Source of the DNA: Steroidobacteraceae bacterium
GTDB lineage: Bacteria; Pseudomonadota; Gammaproteobacteria; Steroidobacterales; Steroidobacteraceae
Assembly (NCBI GenBank): GCA_013044085.1
Contig: JABEVI010000043.1
Location: 1-24,532 of the forward strand
Length of the DNA stretch: 24,532 bases
Direction of reading: 5' to 3'
The notes beneath the pieces are model-generated. The model was not told the origin of the DNA. It worked only from the letters and a program-made list of their open reading frames with translations, and searched no databases. Each line of letters begins with the position of its first letter. Position 1 is the first letter of the stretch. The position numbers and the translations under genes were made by a program. This document shows, one piece after another, positions 15,139 through 22,476 of this stretch.

Positions 15139-16218
15139 TCAGTGGATCCACGAAGGCAGCCGGGTCATCGCGCGGAAATAGCGTTGCGTGGTGCCAAGCC
15201 CGATGCCGTGACGGCACAATTCGAAGCGGTTGAACTCGGGCAGCGGATTGGCACCGGGCAGGTAGGTGACGCCGAGCGCGAAGCCGGCGCGCCGGGTCGC
15301 CGCGATCACGCGCTCATCGAAGGAATCGCGATTGCCGATCGGGTAGGCGAGCGTGCCGACCTCGCGCTGTAACTTCTCTTCGATGCCGCGCTTGGAGTCG
15401 ATGAGCTCGCGGTCGAGCGCCGCGTCGGTGAGGCGGGTCAGGTTCGGGTGCGTGACGGTGTGCGAGCCGAAGGCGATTCCGGCCGCGGCCATTTCGCGCA
15501 CTTGAGCCCAGCTCATCGGGCCGCTGTGATCGGCGGCGCCGTGGGCGATCTCCCGGGCAAAGCGCCGGGTCCAGCCGGCGAGCACGTCGAGGCGCTCGGG
15601 ATCGGGTAGATTCTTCAGGATCTCGTGCAGCCGGCGCAGGCTGCGGGTGCGTTCCGGATGCGTCGGGCCGCAGGGAAAACTCTCGGCAGAGGCCTCGATC
15701 GCCAGGGCGTGAGGTTCGACCCGATAGATCAGGTAGGCGGCGAGCTCGAACCAGAAGGGTTCGCCGGAATCCACGTAACCGGTCGCAATGAAGATCGTCG
15801 CCGGTATCGAATGACGCTTCAGGATCGGAAAGGCGTAACGATACGTGTCGCCGAAGCCGTCATCGAAAGTCACCGCGACCGCGCGCGGCGGCAGGATCGA
15901 GCGCCCATCGAGGTGCGCCCGAACCTGATCGAGCGACACCGGGTTCAAACAGCGGCGGATGTCCTGCATTTGCCACTCGAACTGCGCCGGGGTCGCGCTG
16001 ATCAACTCCGGGTCGAACGGGTAGCTCGCGAGCGCGTCCGTCGGCATGATCCGGTGGTAGGCCAGCACGGTGAGCGCGGCGCTGTGCCGGTCGTGCAACG
16101 GTCGCAAGGCGCTCACGATACCGACGCGTTCGGCGAATTCGAGGCCCTGTTGGATCCTCCCCTTGCGGGCCGGTTTGAGTGCCGTGATATCTTCCTCGAG
16201 GAGGGGTGGGTGTGCCAT
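15139..16218 (-). CDS. Second polysaccharide deacetylase (CE4)
   Basis: The product is a 359-residue NodB-like esterase, distinct from the 884-1762 protein. Motifs are VLAYHRI near residue 51, the canonical metal motif TFDDGFGD (117-124, D119 and D120), SHTVTH (252-257, H253 and H257) and LAYPIGNRDSFDE. No signal peptide is visible; the N-terminus is polar (MAHPPLLEEDITALK). It probably removes acetyl groups from amino-sugar residues of the polysaccharide or its precursors (family inference). The gene stands alone on the minus strand, convergent with the FemAB gene and divergent from the flippase gene across a 148-bp gap. Only a weak, distant Shine-Dalgarno is seen before the ATG. Confidence 0.9.
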   Translation of the reverse strand: MAHPPLLEEDITALKPARKGRIQQGLEFAERVGIVSALRPLHDRHSAALTVLAYHRIMPTDALASYPFDPELISATPAQFEWQMQDIRRCLNPVSLDQVRAHLDGRSILPPRAVAVTFDDGFGDTYRYAFPILKRHSIPATIFIATGYVDSGEPFWFELAAYLIYRVEPHALAIEASAESFPCGPTHPERTRSLRRLHEILKNLPDPERLDVLAGWTRRFAREIAHGAADHSGPMSWAQVREMAAAGIAFGSHTVTHPNLTRLTDAALDRELIDSKRGIEEKLQREVGTLAYPIGNRDSFDERVIAATRRAGFALGVTYLPGANPLPEFNRFELCRHGIGLGTTQRYFRAMTRLPSWIH

Positions 16219-16275
16219 CTGCTAAGAGTCCGCTTCCTTGCCAGGCATCGGCAGGATCATCGCAGAGCCTGCCGG

Positions 16276-16301
16276 GTTTGTGTCTGAACCGTATCACAAA
16301 C
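16276..16301. promoter_or_regulatory. Operator-like inverted repeat between divergent genes
   Basis: GTTTGTG (16276-16282) and its exact complement CACAAAC (16295-16301) are separated by 12 bases. They lie in the 148-bp gap between the minus-strand deacetylase and the plus-strand flippase gene, 58 bases from one start and 65 from the other. The 12-base gap between TGTG and CACA excludes a normal CRP site (8 bases). A hairpin without a T run is the alternative reading. The binding protein is unknown. Confidence 0.35.
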
Positions 16302-16366
16302 GCGGATGATTTTTAACTGCGATCCCTTGACCTCCCGGCGCCTTATGTCACTCTCCCGGCAACGAC

Positions 16367-17830
16367 ATGCAGATCCACGATAAGCTCGTTGCGGGCCTGC
16401 GCTCGTACACGTCGCTCAAATTATTGACGCAGTTCGCCTCGTGGCTCGGCACGATCTACGTCGTCCGCCACCTCTCCAGCCATGCGCTCGGACGTTTCGG
16501 TGTCGCGCTGGTCGTGTTCAATTACCTGTCGATGACCTACGACGGCTCCTTGGTCGAGGCGCTCGTGCAACGGCCGCCCGAGACGCCCGCCGAGCGGCGT
16601 GCGCTGTTTACGCTGGTGGTGGGGATCGGCCTGGTGCTGGCCGGTGCCACCGCCGCCGCGGCCGGGGCGATCGGGCGGTTGGTTGGCGATGCGGCGGTCG
16701 CGCCGCTCGTCATGGGGGTGTCCTGCGCGCTCGCACTCACCTCGTTTTGTGTGCTGCCGCAGGCCGGGCTCGCGCGTGACATGGATTTTCGGCGCTTGGC
16801 AAGGATCGGCGCGGCGCAAGGCATCGCGTCGACGCTGAGCAGTGTGATCCTGGCTGGACGCGGTGCCGGTGCCTGGGCGCTGGTCGGTGGCCAGATCGTC
16901 GCGGCGGCGGTGCGTCTGGGGTTGTTGAACGCGGCACGTCCGGGGTTCCAGCGGCCGACGATCGCCGTGCGCGCGGCCTGCCGTTACCTGCATTTCGGGG
17001 GCCTGTTGTTCATCGATAATCTGTTGTGGCGCTGGTATACCTCGCTTGACACGCTGTTGCTCGGCCGCTGGTCGGGAACGACCCAGCTCGGCTTTTACAA
17101 CCTCGCCCAACAGGTGGCCGAATTGCCGCTCGAGAAGATTTCGACCGTGGTCAACGATGTCTCGCTGCCGGCGTATGCGCAGCTGCGCGCGGCACCGGAC
17201 GAGGCGGCGCAGTTGTTGCTGGAGACCCTGCGCAGCCATGCGACCCTCGGATTCCCGCTGTTCTGGGGCTTGGCGATCGTCGCCCCGTACGCGGTGCCGG
17301 TGTTGTTCGGCGGCCGCTGGCAGGCGGCGGTGTTTCCGTTGACGGCGCTCGCCCTGATCGCGCCGCTGCGGCTGATCGGCAGCATTGAGACGCCGGCGAT
17401 GACCGGGCTCGGCCGGCCGGGCGTGCTGCTCAGAAGCAAGCTGATCATCGCACCGATCATGACGGTTGCCCTGCTCGTAGGATGTTATTACGGCGGCATC
17501 CGCGGCGCGGCTCTCGCCTGGCTTTGCGCGTTCCCCGCAGGTTATGCGCTGGCATTCCGTTGCGTGCTGGAAGCGGCCGGCTTGTCCTATCCACAACTAT
17601 GGCGGGTCGCGCGCGCACCGGTCATGGCAAGCGCGCTGATGGGGGCCTGCGTGTTCGGCGCCAGCCGAGGTCTGCATCAGGCCGGTGCGCCGGCGGCGGC
17701 GGTGCTCGCGAGTGCCATCGGCTTAGGCGTCCTGATCTTCGCTTGCGCGCTGCGGCTCGTGGATCCGGAGGCGTTTCGTCTCGCGCGCGCCCGGGTGCTG
17801 CGATTCGCCGGACGCGAGGCGCCGCCGTGA
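16367..17830 (+). CDS. Wzx-like oligosaccharide flippase
   Basis: The product is a 487-residue polytopic inner-membrane protein of the polysaccharide transporter (PST/MOP) superfamily with about 12-14 hydrophobic segments. Family-like features are the N-terminal LKLLTQFASWLGTIYVVRHLS, the region GRFGVALVVFNYLSM, the central CRYLHFGGLLFIDNLLWRW followed by SLDTLLLGRWSG, and GFYNLAQQVAELP. It is expected to flip undecaprenyl-linked sugar units to the periplasmic face, feeding a Wzy-type polymerase that is not in this window. It is the first gene of the right-hand plus-strand group, after a 148-bp gap. Its stop overlaps the GTG of the next gene by 4 bp. Confidence 0.9.
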   Translation: MQIHDKLVAGLRSYTSLKLLTQFASWLGTIYVVRHLSSHALGRFGVALVVFNYLSMTYDGSLVEALVQRPPETPAERRALFTLVVGIGLVLAGATAAAAGAIGRLVGDAAVAPLVMGVSCALALTSFCVLPQAGLARDMDFRRLARIGAAQGIASTLSSVILAGRGAGAWALVGGQIVAAAVRLGLLNAARPGFQRPTIAVRAACRYLHFGGLLFIDNLLWRWYTSLDTLLLGRWSGTTQLGFYNLAQQVAELPLEKISTVVNDVSLPAYAQLRAAPDEAAQLLLETLRSHATLGFPLFWGLAIVAPYAVPVLFGGRWQAAVFPLTALALIAPLRLIGSIETPAMTGLGRPGVLLRSKLIIAPIMTVALLVGCYYGGIRGAALAWLCAFPAGYALAFRCVLEAAGLSYPQLWRVARAPVMASALMGACVFGASRGLHQAGAPAAAVLASAIGLGVLIFACALRLVDPEAFRLARARVLRFAGREAPP

Positions 17831-18918
17831 AGCTGCGGGTCGATGCCTGGAGCGACGCGCAGTTCGCGGCCTCGAAACCCGCCTGGGATGATTTGCTGGC
17901 CTTGTCCGAGGCCGATCCGTTGTTCATGTCCTGGGATTGGCAATGGCGTTGGTGGACCCACCATGCCGGCATGCTCGGGGCGAAATTGCGCGTGCTCGCC
18001 GTGTACGCGGGCGATGAACTCGTCGCTCTGGCGCCTTTTTACCTGCATACCGTGGTGGTGCGCCGATTCTCGAGGGTGCGCCGGCTCGAACTCATCGGCA
18101 TCGCCTGGCGCGATGCGCGGGCGTTTTTCTCCGATTATCTGGATGTGATCGCGGCTCGCGGCTGGGAACCTTCGGTGCTCGAAGCCCTTGCGGGCTGGCT
18201 CGAGGCCGAGCCCGAATGGGACGAGTTGGTGCTCTGCGGTATCCGCAGCAGCGGCTTGGCGTGCCGGTTCGCCGGCCAGGAACTCCGGCGGCTCGCCTAT
18301 GTGCGCGAGGTCGACCCGATGCGTGCATGGTGCGCACCGCTGCCGGCTCGATTCGAGGATTACGTGGCCGGACTCGAGGCGGAGGTTCGGCGCAAGCTCT
18401 TCAATCAGCGGCGCAAACTCAAGGAGCCCGACATTCAGTATGCGCAGCCGGGCGATATCGGCGAGTACCTCGGACAGCTCGCGAGCTACTCCGCGAAGCG
18501 CTGGGGGGGCGGTGCGCCCGCCGAAGACCCGCAGACGGCGTTTCTGCTCGGCCTCGGCGAGGCGCTCGCCGCCCGGGGGGAATTGCGCCTCAGTCGCCTG
18601 GTGACGGCCGAAGGGCCGCGATCGATTCTGTATGCCGTGCGCAGGAACGATACCGTATATTATGTTCAATCCGCGTTCGAGCCGGTGGGGTCTCGGGGGG
18701 TGTCGTTGGGGTACCTGCATTTTGGCTATGCGATCGAAGCGGCCTGCGCCGAAGGGGCCGCGCAGTTCGATTTTCTGGCCGGCGAGGGCCGCCATCGGGA
18801 CTACAAGCAGGACTTGCGCACGGAAATCGTCACGATCGTGAGTTACCATGCGGTCCGCGGTCGCCTGGCCAGATGGCTTTATTCCCTGTATGCGCGCATC
18901 GAGCGGGCGCGGGCCTGA
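17827..18918 (+). CDS. GNAT / FemAB-like protein with CelD/BcsL domain
   Basis: The product has 363 residues. An early aromatic motif FMSWDWQWRWW is followed by LVALAPFYLHTV, and a C-terminal Acetyltransf_6 (CelD/BcsL)-type GNAT domain contains RRKLFNQRRKLKEP, RSILYAVRRNDTVYYVQSAFEP, LGYLHFGYAIEAACAEGAAQFDFLAGEGRHRDYK. It has no signal peptide. Such proteins are frequent in exopolysaccharide loci and are taken to be acyl or aminoacyl transferases; the substrate is unknown. I chose the GTG at 17827, which overlaps the flippase stop (GTGA), because everything upstream in this frame is antisense-like noise over the flippase gene. This is the second FemAB-superfamily gene in the locus, but it is distinct in sequence from the one at 14082-15125. 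Confidence 0.86.
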   Translation: MKLRVDAWSDAQFAASKPAWDDLLALSEADPLFMSWDWQWRWWTHHAGMLGAKLRVLAVYAGDELVALAPFYLHTVVVRRFSRVRRLELIGIAWRDARAFFSDYLDVIAARGWEPSVLEALAGWLEAEPEWDELVLCGIRSSGLACRFAGQELRRLAYVREVDPMRAWCAPLPARFEDYVAGLEAEVRRKLFNQRRKLKEPDIQYAQPGDIGEYLGQLASYSAKRWGGGAPAEDPQTAFLLGLGEALAARGELRLSRLVTAEGPRSILYAVRRNDTVYYVQSAFEPVGSRGVSLGYLHFGYAIEAACAEGAAQFDFLAGEGRHRDYKQDLRTEIVTIVSYHAVRGRLARWLYSLYARIERARA

Positions 18919-19046
18919 GCGGATGCGGATGAGTTTCGTGGCCTGCGTCACGGCCCCGGCCGTGCGCGATGGGCGAATATGTCACCTCGGCGGGTCGATG
19001 CGATCCCGTGGACTTTGACCTGATGGACAATCGAGACCCTTGAACC
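18919..19046 (+). other. Intergenic gap before the ABC exporter
   Basis: This 128-bp gap contains one compact palindrome, CACGGC-CCCG-GCCGTG (18949-18964), without a T run. It could attenuate transcription or simply reflect high GC. A TTGACC (19015-19020) resembles a -35 box but has no -10 partner at the right spacing. I see no sigma-54 site with correct GG/GC spacing. Confidence 0.3.
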
Positions 19047-19916
19047 ATGTCTGAAACCGAATCCCTGATGACCGCCGGGCCTGCGCCAATCCCGGGTGAT
19101 GCGCACGGGCGCGGCATGCGCGAGCACGCGCAGCCGCGCGGCAGCCTGCGCGAGGCCTGGGGGCACCGGGAATTGCTGTTCTTTCTCGCCTGGCGCGACG
19201 TCAAAGTGCGCTACAAACAAACCGCGCTCGGCGTCCTCTGGGCCGTGATCCAGCCGCTGTTCACGATGGTGTTGTTCACGGTGCTGTTCGGCCGCTTCGC
19301 CAAGCTCTCGAGCGATGGCGTGCCGCGGCCGATCTTCTATTTCAGTGCGCTCCTGCCGTGGACTTATTTGTCGAACACGGTCAGCGCCGCCTCGATGAGC
19401 CTGGTAAGCAACTCGAATCTCCTGACGAAGATCTATTTCCCGCGCTTCATGCTGCCGGCGGCGGTGGTGCTGAGTGGCTTGATGGATTTTCTGATCGGTT
19501 CGGCGCTGCTGGTGGGCTTCATCCTCTATTACCACGTCGGGGTCGGCTGGAGCTTGTTGCTGTGGCCGCTGCTGGTTGCGCAGATGGCTCTGCTCGGACT
19601 GACGATCGGTCTGTTTCTCTCCGCGGTCAACGTGCAGTACCGGGACGTGAAATATGCGATTCCGTTCGTCGTGCAACTCTGGATGTTCATCACGCCGGTC
19701 ATTTACCCGGTGAGCATGATTCCGAAGGCCTACCGGCCGCTGCTTGCCATCAATCCGGCCGCGGGCCTGATCGAGGCGTTCCGACATGCGATCGTGCCCA
19801 GCTCGCCCGTGCAATGGAACCTGCTCGGCATTTCGACGGTGACGACGATCCTTGGCTTCGTCGGCGCTCTGGCATTCTTCAAGCGCACCGAAAGCGCCTT
19901 CGCGGATATCATCTGA
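19047..19916 (+). CDS. ABC-2 polysaccharide exporter permease (Wzm-like)
   Basis: The product is a 289-residue inner-membrane protein with six hydrophobic helices typical of ABC-2 permeases. Typical segments are the amphipathic RELLFFLAWRDVKVRYKQTALGVLWAVIQP near residue 35, VLFGRFAKL, the loop LPWTYLSNTVSAASMSLVSNSNLLTKIYFPR, VNVQYRDVKYAIPFVVQLWMFITPVIYP, and LLAINPAAGLIEAFRHAI. With the ATPase encoded 2 bp downstream it should export a lipid-linked polysaccharide to the periplasm. About 30 N-terminal residues (rich in Gly, Pro and Arg) precede the conserved part. A later start is possible, for example the Met at residue 24 (19116), as no clear ribosome site marks the ATG at 19047. Confidence 0.93.
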   Translation: MSETESLMTAGPAPIPGDAHGRGMREHAQPRGSLREAWGHRELLFFLAWRDVKVRYKQTALGVLWAVIQPLFTMVLFTVLFGRFAKLSSDGVPRPIFYFSALLPWTYLSNTVSAASMSLVSNSNLLTKIYFPRFMLPAAVVLSGLMDFLIGSALLVGFILYYHVGVGWSLLLWPLLVAQMALLGLTIGLFLSAVNVQYRDVKYAIPFVVQLWMFITPVIYPVSMIPKAYRPLLAINPAAGLIEAFRHAIVPSSPVQWNLLGISTVTTILGFVGALAFFKRTESAFADII

Positions 19917-19918
19917 TC

Positions 19919-21217
19919 ATGACGACGCCGAACAGCATCGAAATTCAAGCGCTCTGCAAACGATACCGGCTCGGTACGGGTCATCGCACCGGGCAGCTAC
20001 GCGAGCAGCTCATGCACTTGTTCCGTCCCCGGGCGGATGAGAGTCGGGAAGAGGATATTCTCTGGGCCTTGCGGGACATTTCCTTCACGGTGCCCGAGGG
20101 AGAGGTGGTCGGAATCATCGGCCGAAACGGCGCCGGCAAGAGCACGCTCTTGAAGATCCTGTCGCGGATCACGCAACCGACCACGGGCAGCATCCAGGTG
20201 CGCGGGCGGGTGGCCTCGCTCCTCGAGGTCGGCACGGGGTTTCACGAGGAGCTGACCGGTCGGGAAAACATCTATTTGAACGGTTCGATTCTCGGCATGC
20301 GGCGGCGGGAAATCGAGCGGCATTTCGATGCGATCGTCGAGTTCTCGGGCCTGTCGCAGTTCGTCGATACGCCGATCAAGCGCTTCTCCTCCGGAATGCG
20401 TCTGCGACTCGGCTTCGCGGTCGCCGCGCATCTCGATCCGGACGTGCTCATCGTCGATGAGGTGCTGGCGGTCGGCGATGCGGGTTTTCAGAAAAAGTGC
20501 ATCAGCGCGATGGAGGACCTGCGCAGCGGCGGCCGGACGGTGCTGTTCGTCTCGCACAACATGGCGGCAGTCGAGAATCTGTGCTCGCGGGGCATCTGGA
20601 TCGACAAAGGGCAACTGCGGCTCGATGGGACCTCGAAGGAGGTCATACGAGCGTATCTCGGCAGCTACAGCGGGGAAGAGGCGGGCGCTCAGGAACTCCA
20701 GATCGAGGGTCGCGGCGGAAGCGGCGAGGTGCGTTTCACGCGGGTCGAATTGCGCGCTTTGGACGGCGCGCCGGCGCCGATCATCCAGAGCGGCGACGGG
20801 CTCGTCATCCGCATGCATTTTCGCGCCGAGCGGCGTGTCGAACGGCCGGCTTTCACTGTGCGGCTGTACAGCAGCATGGGCACGCTGATCGCGGACACCA
20901 GCACGGGCTTGCACAACGTGGCGATTCCGGCGACCGGCCCGGGAGATGGCTACGTCGATCTCGAACTCGAGCGGCTGAATCTGGTTTCGGGGCGTTATAC
21001 GCTGATGTTCAAGGTGGAAGGGGGGGTCGAAGGGCGCGTGTGGGATGAAGATGTGCGCTGCTATCTCGACGTCGAGCCGTCCGCCGATACCGGCACGGTG
21101 CGCCCGCTCAACAGCCGCCACGGGCTGGTCTACTTTTCGCAGCGCTGGAAAATCAACGGCGCGGCGGCGCAGGTCGAATTCGACGATGCACGGCGCGTAG
21201 ACGCGGCCCTGGGTTGA
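19919..21217 (+). CDS. ABC polysaccharide exporter ATPase with Wzt C-terminal domain
   Basis: The product has 432 residues. The nucleotide-binding domain (1-250) has Walker A GRNGAGKST (68-76), the signature RFSSGMRLRL (FSSGM 156-160), Walker B DVLIVDEVLAVGD (V176-E181) and the H-loop His203. The C-terminal part (about 270-420) is a beta-rich domain of the Wzt carbohydrate-binding type (VRFTRVELRALDG, GDGLVIRMHFRAER, YVDLELERLNLVSGRYTLMFKV). In Wzt systems this domain selects the finished or capped glycan, so export of a defined polymer is suggested. The ATG lies 2 bp after the permease stop; the frame is open further upstream, but that part only mirrors the permease gene. The stop overlaps the TTG at 21214 by 4 bp. 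Confidence 0.93.
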   Translation: MTTPNSIEIQALCKRYRLGTGHRTGQLREQLMHLFRPRADESREEDILWALRDISFTVPEGEVVGIIGRNGAGKSTLLKILSRITQPTTGSIQVRGRVASLLEVGTGFHEELTGRENIYLNGSILGMRRREIERHFDAIVEFSGLSQFVDTPIKRFSSGMRLRLGFAVAAHLDPDVLIVDEVLAVGDAGFQKKCISAMEDLRSGGRTVLFVSHNMAAVENLCSRGIWIDKGQLRLDGTSKEVIRAYLGSYSGEEAGAQELQIEGRGGSGEVRFTRVELRALDGAPAPIIQSGDGLVIRMHFRAERRVERPAFTVRLYSSMGTLIADTSTGLHNVAIPATGPGDGYVDLELERLNLVSGRYTLMFKVEGGVEGRVWDEDVRCYLDVEPSADTGTVRPLNSRHGLVYFSQRWKINGAAAQVEFDDARRVDAALG

Positions 21218-21249
21218 ACTCAGCGGACGAGCCAAACTCTCACGCGCCC

Positions 21250-22476
21250 ATGCGGCTGCTCTTCCTCAGTCATCGACTGCCCTATCCGCCGCACAAGGGC
21301 GAGAAAATTCGGGCGCTGAACATCCTCAAACACCTGGCGATGCGGCACGAGGTCCATCTCGGCTGCTTGGTCGACGAGGCGCAGGATCTTGCGCACCTCG
21401 GCGCCTTGAGACCCTATGCGCGCTCGATCGCCTACCAGCGCGTGCTGCCCCTGGCGCGCAAGGCACTCGCGCTGCCGGCGTTGCTCGGAGCACGCTCGAT
21501 CAGCGTCGAGTGCTTTTATTCACGTGCGCTGCAACGCAAGCTGGATGACTTGATCGAGCGCGAGCGGATCGAGGCGCTGCTGTGTTCCTCATCGCCGATG
21601 GCCGAATATCTGTACCGGTCACGACACGCGGCGCGGCTCGCCGGGCTGCCGCGGGTCATGGATTTGATCGACGTCGATTCGCTCAAGTGGCATCAGTACG
21701 CGCAGCATTCGGCCCCCTGGGTGGCGTGGATCTATCGGCATGAAGCGCGACATCTCGGCGCCTATGAGCGGCGCATCGCCGCGAGTTTCGACCGGGTGCT
21801 GGTGGCAAGCGTCCGGGAAAGAGACTGCTTCCCGGGCCCGGGATGCCCGGCGAATCTGACGGTCATGGGCAATGGCGTCGATCTGGACTACTTCTCGCCG
21901 CAGTATCGGGCGCGGCAGATGCCGGCCGGACCGAGTCTCGTCTTCACCGGCGTCATGGACTACCGGCCGAACGTCGATGCGATGTGCTGGTTCGCCGAGC
22001 AAATTTTGCCGCTCATCCGGCGCGCCCGACCTGAGGTGCGACTGTACATCGTCGGGAATCGGCCGAGTGGCGCGGTGCGCGGGCTCGCGAAGGATACCGG
22101 GATCATCGTCACCGGCTTCGTCGACGATGTGCGCGATTACCTTGCGAATGCGAGCATTTGCATCGCGCCGCTGCGCATCGCCCGGGGGGTGCAAAACAAG
22201 ATCCTCGAAGCGATGGCGATGGGCCGCCCGGTGATTGCGAGCCGCGGCGCCTTCGAGGGGGTGCAGGCTTTGCCGGGACGGGATCTGCTCGTTGCCGATG
22301 ACGAGGCGCAATTCGCGGCAGCGACGATCGAATTGCTCGGCGATGCCGGGCGGCGCGAGGCGCTGGGAGTCAGTGCGCGCCGGTGCGTCGAGCGAGCCTA
22401 TTCCTGGCAGGAGAACCTGCGCGTGCTCGATGAACTCTTTCCCCCGGGCAACCGGCAAGAGCGGATGTCGGCATGA
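21250..22476 (+). CDS. XrtA-associated sugar transferase Stp1-type (GT4-like)
   Basis: The product is a glycosyltransferase of about 408 residues. It begins MRLLFLSHRLPYPPHKGEKI, the signature of the TIGR03087-type (stp1) PEP-CTERM-associated sugar transferases. It continues with VMDLIDVDSLKWHQYA and the GT-B C-terminal half with LVFTGVMDYRPNVDAM, IIVTGFVDDVRDYLANA, and the nucleotide-sugar motif RIARGVQNKILEAMAMGRPVIAS. It is cytoplasmic and probably adds a sugar to the lipid-linked repeat; donor and acceptor are unknown. The frame is open from a TTG at 21214 that overlaps the Wzt-like stop (TTGA) and would add 12 residues. I prefer the ATG at 21250 because the family starts with this strand. 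The stop overlaps the ATG of the next gene (ATGA at 22473). Confidence 0.92.
   Translation: MRLLFLSHRLPYPPHKGEKIRALNILKHLAMRHEVHLGCLVDEAQDLAHLGALRPYARSIAYQRVLPLARKALALPALLGARSISVECFYSRALQRKLDDLIERERIEALLCSSSPMAEYLYRSRHAARLAGLPRVMDLIDVDSLKWHQYAQHSAPWVAWIYRHEARHLGAYERRIAASFDRVLVASVRERDCFPGPGCPANLTVMGNGVDLDYFSPQYRARQMPAGPSLVFTGVMDYRPNVDAMCWFAEQILPLIRRARPEVRLYIVGNRPSGAVRGLAKDTGIIVTGFVDDVRDYLANASICIAPLRIARGVQNKILEAMAMGRPVIASRGAFEGVQALPGRDLLVADDEAQFAAATIELLGDAGRREALGVSARRCVERAYSWQENLRVLDELFPPGNRQERMSA

Noticed and set aside
18939..18956. Sigma-54-like TGGCCT...CGGC before the ABC permease
   Set aside because: GG to GC spacing is one base too long and the -12 box is poor.
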